Below are positions 8,213-16,686 of a stretch of 64,000 bases of DNA, piece after piece (the stretch's first letter is position 1; every line of letters begins with the position of its first letter). The notes under the pieces were generated by a model that made no database searches, had not been told where the DNA came from, and worked only from the letters and a program-made list of their open reading frames with translations. This DNA comes from Palsa-504 sp963800415 (GTDB lineage Bacteria; Actinomycetota; Actinomycetes; Streptosporangiales; Streptosporangiaceae), in NCBI GenBank assembly GCA_963800415.1, contig CAWDBS010000073.1:1-64000 (forward strand), read 5' to 3'. A program made the position numbers and the translations under genes.

Positions 8213-9009
8213 CCGGCAGCGCCAGGGAGCAGATCCTGGGCCGGATCCGTGCCGCCAACCGGGCCGCGGCCGGCCATGGGGCGCCGGACGGCGACCGCGC
8301 GGACGGCGACGCCGACGCGGCCTACGCGGCGCTACCCCGCCGGTACCTGCGCGCCCACCACCACGCCGCCGCCGAGCACGACACCGCCGAACTGTTCGCC
8401 GAACGTGCCGCCGACTACCGCGCCGTCGTCGAGCGGGTGCCCGGGCCCGGCCTCGCCGCGGCCATCGCCCGCGTGCTGGCCGCGCGCGCCGCCGCCGAGC
8501 CCGGCCCCGTCCTGGTGCCGGACGGACTCCCGGTCGGCTGGCTGGCCGGGCTGGCTGCGGAGATCACGCTGGCCCGCGACGAGCCCCCGCTCACCGCGGC
8601 CGGACTCGACCAGGCCGCCGGCGTCGTGACGGGCTGCGCGGTCGCGGTCGCCGAGACCGGCACGATCATCCTGGACCACGGCCCCGGCCAGGGCCGCCGC
8701 GCGCTCACCCTGGTGCCCGACTTCCACTTGGTCATCGTGCGCGAAGGCCAGGTCGCCGCGGACCTGGCCGACGCGTTCGCCCGGCTCGACCCGGCCCGCC
8801 CGCACACCCTCATCTCCGGTCCCTCGGCCACCAGCGACATCGAGCTGATCCGGGTGGAGGGCGTACACGGCCCCCGGAACCTGCACGTGCTGCTGGCCGG
8901 GCCCGGTCCTCATGACGTCATTGGCCTCAGGACATCACTGGAAGGTGACGACTGCGGCAAGCCACGAGCCGGTACAGGTTCCTGTGGCCGCGAAGGCGCC
9001 GGTGGCTGA
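8209..9009 (+). CDS. lutC: LUD domain protein LutC with atypical 3' extension
   Basis: LutC is the third subunit of the lactate-oxidation complex. The LUD domain is recognisable by GCAVAVAETGTIILD, LTLVPDFHLVIV and the closing block SDIELIRVEGVHGP. Family members usually stop soon after this block. Here the frame continues about 40 residues (GPGPHDVIGLR...) into the 3' end of the convergent beta-helix gene, overlapping it by 75 bp. A TGA in another frame lies about 10 codons after the closing block, so the native stop may have been lost through a small indel or through insertion of the neighbouring gene. The core assignment is secure; the true end is not. Confidence 0.85.
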   Translation: MTGSAREQILGRIRAANRAAAGHGAPDGDRADGDADAAYAALPRRYLRAHHHAAAEHDTAELFAERAADYRAVVERVPGPGLAAAIARVLAARAAAEPGPVLVPDGLPVGWLAGLAAEITLARDEPPLTAAGLDQAAGVVTGCAVAVAETGTIILDHGPGQGRRALTLVPDFHLVIVREGQVAADLADAFARLDPARPHTLISGPSATSDIELIRVEGVHGPRNLHVLLAGPGPHDVIGLRTSLEGDDCGKPRAGTGSCGREGAGG

Positions 9010-11481
9010 GGGGATTTGGTACATGCGGCCGAGCGCGTTGGAGCCCACGGTGTAGGTAGTGAGATTCGTCCCGCCAGAGGCCCACGTCAGCGACGTCCCG
9101 CCAAAGACCGCGACTGTGCCGAAAACGAACTCGCCGGACCGGCTGGTGGCGGCGGTCGTGCCCGATGAGAACGCCCCGGACGGGCCACTCGCCACCGAGT
9201 GCTTGTCGGGGACCGCAACCCCGGCCACCTCGTCGCCAGTAATCCGGTAGGTCGCCGCCGTCGGGAACGTGATGGTCACCCGATCGTTGACAGCCAGCCC
9301 CTTGCTGGCGATCCCAGACAGAACGATCAGCCGGCCGCCCGCGCCGTCAGCAACGTCGCTGGCAACCGTGAGGGTGTCACCAGCGGTGTCGGTCCCTGTG
9401 ACCGTTCCGGTCGGCGCGGTTCCAGTGAGCTGTACGGTGGCGATGATCAGATCACTAGCAGCCACTCCTCCGCTACGCCAGATGGTCACGTATCCCGATG
9501 TGTGGGTGCTCGTTGAGTAGTTGGACGCGATCTGGCTGATGTAGCGCGCGGTCGTCGTGGTGGAAGAGTTGACGGTGACCGGCTGGGTGGCCGTGGCGGT
9601 GCGCCCGCTGCTGTCAGTTACGGTCACGGTGACCGTGAAGGTGCCGGCTGTCGCGTAGCTGTGCACGGCCGTCGCGCCCGCTTGCGCACCGGTGGAAGTC
9701 CCGTCCCCGAAGGTGAACGCATACGTCGAGATCGGGGAACTGCCGGGCGCCGAGGCGGACGCATCGGCCGTCACCGACAGCGGCGCCGTGCCCGTCGCCG
9801 GCGTTACCGTCAACCGCGCAGTCGGCCCGGACACTTCTGGCGGGTTGACGGTGACCGGCTGGGTGGCCGTGGCGGTGCGCCCGCTGCTGTCAGTTACGGT
9901 CACGGTGACCGTGAAGGTGCCGGCTGTCGCGTAGCTGTGCACGGCCGTCGCGCCCGCTTGCGCACCGGTGGAAGTCCCGTCCCCGAAGGTGAACGCATAC
10001 GTCGAGATCGGGGAACTGCCGGGCGCCGAGGCGGACGCATCGGCCGTCACCGACAGCGGCGCCGTGCCCGTCGCCGGCGTTACCGTCAACCGCGCAGTCG
10101 GCCCGGCCTGCGTGCCTGATGGCTGGTACTCGTAGGCTCCGCGGTCGTCGTAGGGCCTTGGCCCGCTGCCGGTATTGGGCGTGGCCGGGTCGTCAACGCG
10201 AGGGTGGCCGAGGACATCGGTGAGCTGTTCCCCGGTCGCGGCGGAGTCAGCGGAATCGATGGCGGGCGATCCCGCGGTGAGCTGGAGGTTCCATGCCGGG
10301 GCGTTGGCGAACTTGGGATTGGCGAAGATGCCGTGGGCCTCGCGTCCGGTCGCCGCGTTCAGGGCAGCCTGGGTGCTGTAGGCGGTGCCGGCCCACACGT
10401 ACTCTGCCCCGGCGCCGGTCTGCCAGACCAGGTTGTAGTCCGCGGTCGTGGTGGCGGGTGCCGAGTCCCATATTCCGATGTTTCCGGTACGCCGGTTGCA
10501 GCTGTTCGTGTAGGCACCGGGCGGGTTGATCGGGGTCGGGTTGATCACCGCGCCGGTGGCGTTGTTTTCCGCGACGTTGTTCTCGATAACATAGTTACCG
10601 CTCGTGCCTTCGACATTGATGCCGGTCGTGCAGTTAAAGAAGACCGTGTTCCCGGTGATGCGGCCGCCTGTCACGTTCAGGTCGTCAATGCCGTGATCGC
10701 CATTGTCGTAACTCACGTTGCCAGCGACCACCGAGTTGCTGGCGCCGGGATAAATGTTGATACCCGAATCCTCGTTAGCATATGTGACGTTGCCCGCGAT
10801 GGTATTTCCCGGGGCCGTCACATCGATACCATTAGCGTTCCGCTGGTACTGGTAGGCGTTGTGGTAGGACGTGTTGCCCTGCACGGTAACGCCGGTGGTG
10901 CTCCCGCTCAGGTAGATCCCGTGAGCGGAGTTGTCGTGCGTGATGTTGCCCGAGATGAGCCCCCCAGCCACGCTGCTCAGGTAAATACCAGATGCGGTCT
11001 GCCCGGAGACCGGATGCCCGGCGAATGAGACCGTATTGCCGGAGATCACCACATTGCTGCCGCCGGATACCGAGATCCCATACGACGATGTGCCGGTTAC
11101 GGTGAAACCAGAAATCGTGATGTTGCTGCGGCTCGACAAGGCGAAGGCCCGCGTGCCGCCGCTGATCGTCACACCAGGGCTGGCGGTGAATCTGATCGGG
11201 CTGGATGCTGTTCCCGAGTTCACCGGATTGACCGACGTTCCGCTGTACGTCCCGGCCCGGACCACGACCGTATCGCCGGCCAGGGCTTTGGACGCCGCGG
11301 CGCCGATGGTGCAGAACGGCTGGGTGGCCGTGCCGGGCCCCGTGTCGGAGCAGGAGGACGACGTGTTGTCCACCGTGTAGGTAGTGGCCGCGTATGCGGG
11401 AGCTACCGCCAGGGCGGTAGCCGCCGCGATGCTCACGAAGGCGACCCCGGTCACGTTAAGTAGATTCCTGATTACTTTCAT
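8935..11481 (-). CDS. Secreted right-handed beta-helix protein with two PKD domains
   Basis: An 848-residue protein. A signal peptide (cleavage near APAYA) is followed by about 400 residues of parallel beta-helix with repeated NV/SGN and GI turns (ISGNTVSF, VQGNTSYHN, IAGNVTYAN, ITGNTVFFN), as in pectate-lyase-like and NosD-type proteins. Then come two PKD domains with identical sequence (TFGDGTSTG, TVTVTVTDSSGRTATA) and a C-terminal beta-rich module of about 200 residues. I chose the ATG at 11481, preceded by GAAGAG; the open frame continues 77 codons upstream without signal-peptide logic. By eye the helix region (10.5-11.1 kb) is less GC-rich than neighbouring genes, which suggests horizontal acquisition. 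It is probably an extracellular glycan-binding or lyase protein; catalytic residues cannot be assigned. Confidence 0.75.
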   Translation of the reverse strand: MKVIRNLLNVTGVAFVSIAAATALAVAPAYAATTYTVDNTSSSCSDTGPGTATQPFCTIGAAASKALAGDTVVVRAGTYSGTSVNPVNSGTASSPIRFTASPGVTISGGTRAFALSSRSNITISGFTVTGTSSYGISVSGGSNVVISGNTVSFAGHPVSGQTASGIYLSSVAGGLISGNITHDNSAHGIYLSGSTTGVTVQGNTSYHNAYQYQRNANGIDVTAPGNTIAGNVTYANEDSGINIYPGASNSVVAGNVSYDNGDHGIDDLNVTGGRITGNTVFFNCTTGINVEGTSGNYVIENNVAENNATGAVINPTPINPPGAYTNSCNRRTGNIGIWDSAPATTTADYNLVWQTGAGAEYVWAGTAYSTQAALNAATGREAHGIFANPKFANAPAWNLQLTAGSPAIDSADSAATGEQLTDVLGHPRVDDPATPNTGSGPRPYDDRGAYEYQPSGTQAGPTARLTVTPATGTAPLSVTADASASAPGSSPISTYAFTFGDGTSTGAQAGATAVHSYATAGTFTVTVTVTDSSGRTATATQPVTVNPPEVSGPTARLTVTPATGTAPLSVTADASASAPGSSPISTYAFTFGDGTSTGAQAGATAVHSYATAGTFTVTVTVTDSSGRTATATQPVTVNSSTTTTARYISQIASNYSTSTHTSGYVTIWRSGGVAASDLIIATVQLTGTAPTGTVTGTDTAGDTLTVASDVADGAGGRLIVLSGIASKGLAVNDRVTITFPTAATYRITGDEVAGVAVPDKHSVASGPSGAFSSGTTAATSRSGEFVFGTVAVFGGTSLTWASGGTNLTTYTVGSNALGRMYQIPSATGAFAATGTCTGSWLAAVVTFQ
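9568..10106. repeat. Perfect 263-bp tandem duplication encoding two PKD domains
   Basis: Bases 9568-9830 and 9844-10106 appear identical base for base, with a period of 276 bp (92 codons). Each copy encodes one complete PKD domain of the beta-helix protein. Absence of even synonymous differences points to very recent duplication or ongoing gene conversion; collapse or expansion during assembly is also possible. Confidence 0.9.
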
Positions 11482-11780
11482 CCCGCGCTCTTCGTTTCGC
11501 ACCAGGGCCCGACTTGTCTCGAACCAGGCCCCGACTGTGCTACGGCCCGGACACCGGGGGCACCTGTCCTTCGTCCCGGCTCTGCCGGCGAAGGTCCCCA
11601 CATCGGTGATGTTGACTGCCCGCCTGCGCCCCTCACGCGGTATGCGGTCCATGATCGCGACGACCCGTTGAAACCGCCGCCGTAAACCGTTCGCGATCAT
11701 GAAACCTGGCACAGGGGCGGCCCTGCGGGACCGATCGCTCCGGGCGAACGCCGGGCGGAAATTAATTAAGGCTCTTCTTT
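11482..11780. other. Intergenic region between divergent beta-helix and lon genes
   Basis: About 300 bp with no convincing gene. The minus-strand frame of the beta-helix gene runs open through it as Arg-rich residues without a start context, so I treat it as 5' leader. It must hold the promoters of both genes; an AT-rich island (AAATTAATTAAG, 11759-11770) directly precedes the HAIR box of lon. Confidence 0.5.
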
Positions 11781-11801
11781 CTTGAGTGTGTATGACTCAA
11801 G
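11781..11801 (+). promoter_or_regulatory. HAIR operator (HspR binding site) of lon
   Basis: CTTGAGT-N7-ACTCAAG is an exact match to the HspR-associated inverted repeat known from actinobacterial dnaK, clpB and lon promoters. It lies 15 bp upstream of the lon start and overlaps the likely transcription start, so bound HspR would repress. hspR itself is not in this window. Confidence 0.92.
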
Positions 11802-11816
11802 CTTTGGAGGTCATCG

Positions 11817-14222
11817 ATGAGTGAAACGCTCACGCTGCCGGTGCTGCCGCTCGACGACGAAGTGGTGCTGCCGGGGATGGTGGTGCCGCTGGAGACGTCG
11901 CAGCCGGAAGTTGGTGCCGCCATCGACGCGGCCCGGATGCCGTCCCGGCAGGTTCCCGGCATGCGTTCTGAGGTTAAGGCGCGGGTGCTGCTCGTGCCCC
12001 GGCTGGCCGACCGCGGGCTCGCGGGCGTCGGCACACTCGCCGTGGTCGAGCAGGTCGGCCGCCTGCCCGACGGTAAGCCCGGCGCGGTGGTGCGTGGCAC
12101 GGCCCGGGTCAAGATCGGCTCGGGGACCACGGGGTCCGGCGCGGCCCTGTGGGTGGAAGGCACCGTGGTCGAGGAGACGAGCCGCGGGCCACGGGCTGAC
12201 GAACTCGCCCAGCAGTACAAGTCCCTGGTCACCGGGATCCTGCAGCAGCGCGGCGCGTGGCAGGTCATCGACGTGATCCAGCAGCTCGACGACGCCTCGG
12301 CGATCGCCGACCGGGCTGGCTACGCCAGCTATCTCAGCACCGCGCAGAAGCTGGAGCTGCTGCAGACCTCAGACCTGGTCGAGCGGCTGGAGCTGGTCAT
12401 CGGCTGGACCAGGGAGCACCTGGCCGAGCTCGAGGTGGCCGAGTCCATCCGCAAGGACGTCTCCGAGGGCATGGAGAAGCAGCAGAAGGAGTTCCTGCTC
12501 CGCCAGCAGCTCGCCGCGGTGCGCAAGGAGCTCGCCGACCTGAACGGCGACGCGGCCACCGAAGAGGACGACTACCGGGCCCGGGTGGAAGCCGCCGACC
12601 TGCCGGAGACGGTCAGGGACGCCGCGCTGAAGGAAGTCGCCAAGCTCGAGCGGACTCCCGACGCCTCACCCGAGACCGGCTGGATCCGCACCTGGCTGGA
12701 CACCATCCTGGACATCCCGTGGAACGAGCGGACCGAGGACGCCTACGACATCGCCGACGCCCGGCGCATCCTGGACGAGGACCACACCGGGCTGGACGAC
12801 GTCAAGGAGCGCATCATCGAGTACCTGGCGGTGCGCAAGCGCCGCGCGGACCGGGGCATGGGGATCATCGGCGGCCGGCGTTCCGGCGCCGTGCTCGCCC
12901 TGGTCGGTCCGCCAGGCGTCGGTAAGACTTCGCTGGGCGAATCGGTTGCGCGGGCCATGGGCCGCAAGTTCGTCCGGGTCGCCCTGGGCGGCGTCCGGGA
13001 CGAGGCGGAGATCCGCGGCCACCGGCGCACCTACGTCGGGGCGCTCCCCGGCCGGGTCGTCCGCGCCATCCGCGAGGCGGGCTCGATGAACCCGGTCGTG
13101 CTGCTCGACGAAGTGGACAAGATCGGTGCTGACTACCGCGGCGACCCCGCGTCGGCGCTGCTCGAGGTGCTCGACCCGGCCCAGAACCACACCTTCCGGG
13201 ACCACTACCTCGAGGTCGAGCTCGACCTGTCCGACGTGGTCTTCCTGGCCACGGCCAACGTGCTCGACGCCATCCCGGGCCCGCTGCTCGACCGGATGGA
13301 GCTGGTCCAGCTCGATGGGTACACCGAGGACGAGAAGGTCCTGATCGGCCGGGACCACCTGCTGCCCAGGCAGCTGTCCAAGGCGGGGATGAATGCCGAC
13401 GAGGTTACCGTCGGCGAGGACGCGCTGCGGCTGCTGGCGGCCGAGTACACCCACGAGGCCGGGGTCCGCTCGCTCGAGCGGTCCATCGCGCGCGTGCTGC
13501 GTAAGGTGGCGGCGCGCGTCGCCCTCGGCGAGACGGCCCTGCCGGTCACGGTCGGCGTCGGCGATCTACGGGACTACCTGGGACGTCCCAGGTTCACCCC
13601 GGAGACCAGCCTGGCCGAGCCGGAGCGGCGGACCGCCGTGCCGGGCGTGGCGACCGGGCTCGCGGTGACCGGCGCGGGCGGGGACGTCCTGTTCATCGAG
13701 GCGTCCCTGGCCGACAGGGAAACCGGCGAGACCGGGGTCACGCTCACCGGGCAGCTCGGTGACGTGATGAAGGAGTCGGCCCGGATCGCGCTGTCCTACC
13801 TGCGCTCGCACGGTGCCGAGCTGGACCTTCCGGTCGGCCAGCTCAAGGACCGCGGCGTGCACGTGCACGTCCCAGCCGGCGCGGTGCCCAAGGACGGACC
13901 GAGCGCGGGCGTCACGATGACCACCGCGCTGGCGTCGCTGCTGTCCGGGCGCCCGGTGCGCTCCGACGTGGCGATGACCGGCGAGGTCTCGCTCACCGGG
14001 CGGGTGCTGCCCATCGGCGGCGTGAAGCAGAAGCTGCTTGCCGCGCACCGGGCCGGGATCACCACGGTGCTGATCCCGCAGCGGAACGAGCCGGACCTGG
14101 ACGATGTCCCGGCCGAAGTGCTCGAGAAGCTGGACGTGCACACGCTCGGTGATGTCCGCGACGTGCTCGCGCTCGCGCTCGAGCCCGCGCAGGCACCGCA
14201 GGCCGCCGGGTTGGCCGCCTAG
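11817..14222 (+). CDS. lon: ATP-dependent Lon protease
   Basis: An 801-residue cytosolic AAA+ protease that degrades misfolded and regulatory proteins. The N-terminal LAN substrate-binding domain begins LPVLPLDDEVVLPGM. The coiled-coil linker includes KQQKEFLLRQQLAAVRKEL. The AAA+ domain carries Walker A GPPGVGKTS and Walker B VVLLDEVDKIG. The C-terminal protease domain has the catalytic Ser in KDGPSAGVTM and Lys in GGVKQKLLAAHRAG. Length and domain order are normal. The ATG follows TTGGAGG. A perfect HAIR box just upstream places it in the HspR heat-shock regulon. Confidence 0.97.
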   Translation: MSETLTLPVLPLDDEVVLPGMVVPLETSQPEVGAAIDAARMPSRQVPGMRSEVKARVLLVPRLADRGLAGVGTLAVVEQVGRLPDGKPGAVVRGTARVKIGSGTTGSGAALWVEGTVVEETSRGPRADELAQQYKSLVTGILQQRGAWQVIDVIQQLDDASAIADRAGYASYLSTAQKLELLQTSDLVERLELVIGWTREHLAELEVAESIRKDVSEGMEKQQKEFLLRQQLAAVRKELADLNGDAATEEDDYRARVEAADLPETVRDAALKEVAKLERTPDASPETGWIRTWLDTILDIPWNERTEDAYDIADARRILDEDHTGLDDVKERIIEYLAVRKRRADRGMGIIGGRRSGAVLALVGPPGVGKTSLGESVARAMGRKFVRVALGGVRDEAEIRGHRRTYVGALPGRVVRAIREAGSMNPVVLLDEVDKIGADYRGDPASALLEVLDPAQNHTFRDHYLEVELDLSDVVFLATANVLDAIPGPLLDRMELVQLDGYTEDEKVLIGRDHLLPRQLSKAGMNADEVTVGEDALRLLAAEYTHEAGVRSLERSIARVLRKVAARVALGETALPVTVGVGDLRDYLGRPRFTPETSLAEPERRTAVPGVATGLAVTGAGGDVLFIEASLADRETGETGVTLTGQLGDVMKESARIALSYLRSHGAELDLPVGQLKDRGVHVHVPAGAVPKDGPSAGVTMTTALASLLSGRPVRSDVAMTGEVSLTGRVLPIGGVKQKLLAAHRAGITTVLIPQRNEPDLDDVPAEVLEKLDVHTLGDVRDVLALALEPAQAPQAAGLAA

Positions 14223-14261
14223 CCGGCCAGCTCAACCGGCCAGCTCAACCGGCCAGCTCAG
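14223..14261. repeat. Three 13-bp tandem repeats between convergent genes
   Basis: Three units of CCGGCCAGCTCAA/G fill the gap between the lon stop and the stop of the subtilisin-like gene. No stem-loop terminator is evident. This is one of several short tandem arrays at gene ends in this window. Confidence 0.7.
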
Positions 14262-16582
14262 CTGGCGCTGGCGCCGGGATCGTCGTCCCCCAGGACGGCA
14301 CCCGGCGCCTTCGCCTGCGGCCCAGGATTCGCCTGCGGCCCAGGATTCGCCTGCGGGCCAGGATTCGCCTCCGGGCCAGGGGCAGAGTCCGCGGCGGCCG
14401 GGAACACATCGGTGGCGGCCAGGTCCCAGATGTAGCTGGGATCGGCGGTTCCCGGGGACCGCGAACCAGCCGAAGCAACTCGACCAGCCGGGGTAACGGG
14501 ACCAGACCTGGTGCCCCGGCTATCCGGAGCAACCGGGTTGTCGGCGCTGAGGACCAGCCCGGCGGCCCGTGACGGCACGGTGAAGTCGGGGGCCTGCGGT
14601 GGCGCGTAGTCGACGGGGACGGGGGCCGCGGCGAAGCCGAGGCTTTCCCTGGTCGGAATGCCCAGGCGGCCGGGGACGCCCGGGCCGGGGTCGTCGCTGA
14701 CCGCGGGCCGCGGCGGGAAGTCCGGGTCCGGCGACGTGCTGACGTCGAAGGGCGCGGGCAGCATGGAGTCGGGCGACACGGTGGGCAACGCCACCATGTC
14801 CCCGGGCACCCTGATGCCGGGGCCTGGATCCGGCGGGAGCGCGCTGTTTGCCACCGTCGGCAGCGGCCCGATCATGCGCTCGGGCTCCGGCGCGGGCGCC
14901 CAGGGCGGTCCCGTCGAGGCCGCCCCCTTGACCGCCGTCCTGGCTGGCTTCGGTGCCGGGGTCATGGCCGGCTGGAACGACGCGTTCGGAGATTGCTGCA
15001 TCTCGCCCAGGCTGCCGCCCTGCCAGCCCCCGGCGGCGGCCCAGTCGCCCGTCGCGACCGCCCCGGCCGGAGCCCGATGAGGCCCGGCCGGAGCCCGATG
15101 AGGCCCGGCCGGGGCTAGCTGAGGCCCGGCCGGGGCTAGCTGAAGCCCGGCCGGGGCTAGCTGAGGCCCGGCCGGAGCCGGCTGAGACCGGCTGGGACCG
15201 TCGAGCCCGACGGCCGGGACGGACCCGGGTCCGGGCTCTGGCCTGCGGTGCCCGTGTTGCGGCTGGGACCGGGGCCGGGGCCGGGGGGACCCGGGTTCTG
15301 CCGCGGCCGCCCTGGCCCGTTCCCGCCGGGACCGCATAACCAGGAGCAGCACCACCAGCAGCAGGATCAGCACGCACAGCCCGGCCACCGCGTAGCGCAC
15401 CAGCGAGCCGGCCAGGGCGTTGGCGCTCGCCCGGTGCGCCGCGGTGGTCGGCAGCCGCTCGGGCTTCGGCGGCCGCGCCGGGGCGGAGGCACGCGGGCTG
15501 GGCTGGCCGGCGATGGTGATGCTGGCGGCCAGGCCGACCGCCCGGGCGGCGTCGACGATGCCGTGCCCGGCGCCCGGCGCGCCGGCCAGGCCGGTGGTCG
15601 TACTCCCGGTCAGCGCCCGGCTGACCTGGGCCGCGGTGAGGTGCGGGAACCGGGACAGGATGAGGGCGGCCACGCCGGCCACGATGCCGCTCGACGTGGT
15701 GGTGGAGCTTATCCGCGCGTAGCCGTCCGGCGGCACCGCGGCCATCAGGCCGACGCCCGGCGCGGTCAGCGACACGTATGAGCGCCTGCTGCTGAACGGG
15801 GCGACCTGCCCGTTACGGGCGACCGTGCCCACGGCGATGACGCCGGGGTAGGCGGCCGGGTAGTCCACCAGGCCGGGACCCTGGCCGTCGTCGCCCGCCG
15901 GGGCCACCAGCACCACGTTCTTGCGCAGCGCGTACGCCACCGCCGCCCGCTCGGCCCGGCTGCCTCCGGCCGCGACCGGGTTGCCCTGGCCGGTCAGGCC
16001 CGCCGTCCCCGGGTCCAGCGGCAGGTCGATGATCCGCGCCCCGTGGTCGACCGCGTAGGTGATGCCGTGGGCGATGGCCGCGGGCAGCCGCCCGGCGATG
16101 GCCTGATCGGAGTTCAGCGGGTCGTTGAATTCCAGGCTGACCCTGATGGAGAGGATCTTCGCGGCGGGCGCGATGCCCAGGATGCCCGCCTCGCGGCCGG
16201 TGCCGTGCCCGTGCCCGGCGATGGCCGCCGCGACCCCCGTCCCGTTGATGCCCCAGAACGGCCCGCCCGCCGTCCGGTCCGAACCGCTGAAGTCGGGTCC
16301 CGTCGTCACCGAGCCGGCCAGGTCCGGGTGCCGGGGGTAGACGCCCGTGCCGAGCACGGCCACGGTGACGCCGGCGCCCTCGGTGGCCGGCCAGGTCTGC
16401 CTCACGTGCAGGCCGTCCAGCCACCATTCCTGTCCCTGGACGCCGTTGCCCGCGACGGTATAGCCCGCGGCGGCATGCGCCGGGGCAGCCCCGGCGAGCC
16501 CGAAGGCCCAGGACACAGTGATAAGCGCCGCTAGCCCTGAGGCAACCGGGACCAGAGTGCGGTGCGACGATCGATGTGACAC
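14258..16582 (-). CDS. Membrane-anchored subtilisin-fold (S8) protein with degenerate catalytic triad
   Basis: A 774-residue protein with a signal peptide (to about residue 38), an S8/mycosin-like domain (50-355), one membrane span (YAVAGLCVLILLLVVLLLVM) and a long Pro-rich cytoplasmic tail with APAGPQL/HR and NPGPQA repeats. The fold is clear, but every active-site position is replaced: Asp in the DTG motif is Gly78 (VAVLGTGV), His in HGT is Asn113 (INGTGVAAAIAG), the oxyanion Asn block reads APAGDD, and the nucleophile position in GTSxA reads STTTSSG (Thr295). It should therefore be proteolytically inactive, perhaps a binding or scaffold protein. The start is GTG at 16582 behind GGAGGAG. 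Family placement near type VII mycosins is inferred; no ESX genes are adjacent. Confidence 0.8.
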   Translation of the reverse strand: MSHRSSHRTLVPVASGLAALITVSWAFGLAGAAPAHAAAGYTVAGNGVQGQEWWLDGLHVRQTWPATEGAGVTVAVLGTGVYPRHPDLAGSVTTGPDFSGSDRTAGGPFWGINGTGVAAAIAGHGHGTGREAGILGIAPAAKILSIRVSLEFNDPLNSDQAIAGRLPAAIAHGITYAVDHGARIIDLPLDPGTAGLTGQGNPVAAGGSRAERAAVAYALRKNVVLVAPAGDDGQGPGLVDYPAAYPGVIAVGTVARNGQVAPFSSRRSYVSLTAPGVGLMAAVPPDGYARISSTTTSSGIVAGVAALILSRFPHLTAAQVSRALTGSTTTGLAGAPGAGHGIVDAARAVGLAASITIAGQPSPRASAPARPPKPERLPTTAAHRASANALAGSLVRYAVAGLCVLILLLVVLLLVMRSRRERARAAAAEPGSPRPRPRSQPQHGHRRPEPGPGSVPAVGLDGPSRSQPAPAGPQLAPAGLQLAPAGPQLAPAGPHRAPAGPHRAPAGAVATGDWAAAGGWQGGSLGEMQQSPNASFQPAMTPAPKPARTAVKGAASTGPPWAPAPEPERMIGPLPTVANSALPPDPGPGIRVPGDMVALPTVSPDSMLPAPFDVSTSPDPDFPPRPAVSDDPGPGVPGRLGIPTRESLGFAAAPVPVDYAPPQAPDFTVPSRAAGLVLSADNPVAPDSRGTRSGPVTPAGRVASAGSRSPGTADPSYIWDLAATDVFPAAADSAPGPEANPGPQANPGPQANPGPQAKAPGAVLGDDDPGASAS
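14311..14382. repeat. 18-bp coding minisatellite, about 4 units
   Basis: Units of TCGCCTGCGGCCCAGGAT repeat in tandem with minor changes and encode the NPGPQA hexapeptide series near the C-terminus of the degenerate subtilisin protein. The period is a multiple of three, so copy-number change keeps the frame. Confidence 0.85.
15063..15185. repeat. 21-bp coding minisatellite, about 6 units
   Basis: Tandem 21-bp units (GGCCGGAGCCCGATGAGGCCC and a GGGGCTAGCTGAGGCCCGGCC variant) encode the (APAGPQL/HR) heptapeptide array of the degenerate subtilisin protein's cytoplasmic tail. The mix of two unit types suggests repeated slippage or unequal exchange. Confidence 0.85.
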
Positions 16583-16686
16583 TTGGTCAGATATCTCCTC
16601 CGAGGCTGGCCGAGATGGCCTCCGGCAGCGATGTCCCGACCCGGCCTGACGTTATCGTGCCACGCGGTCGCCGCGGGTGGAATGTG

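Noticed and set aside
11482..11712. N-terminal 77-codon extension of the beta-helix gene
   Set aside because: The extension is Arg-rich, has no ribosome site at its ATG and would bury the signal peptide; the ATG at 11481 has both GAAGAG and a signal sequence.
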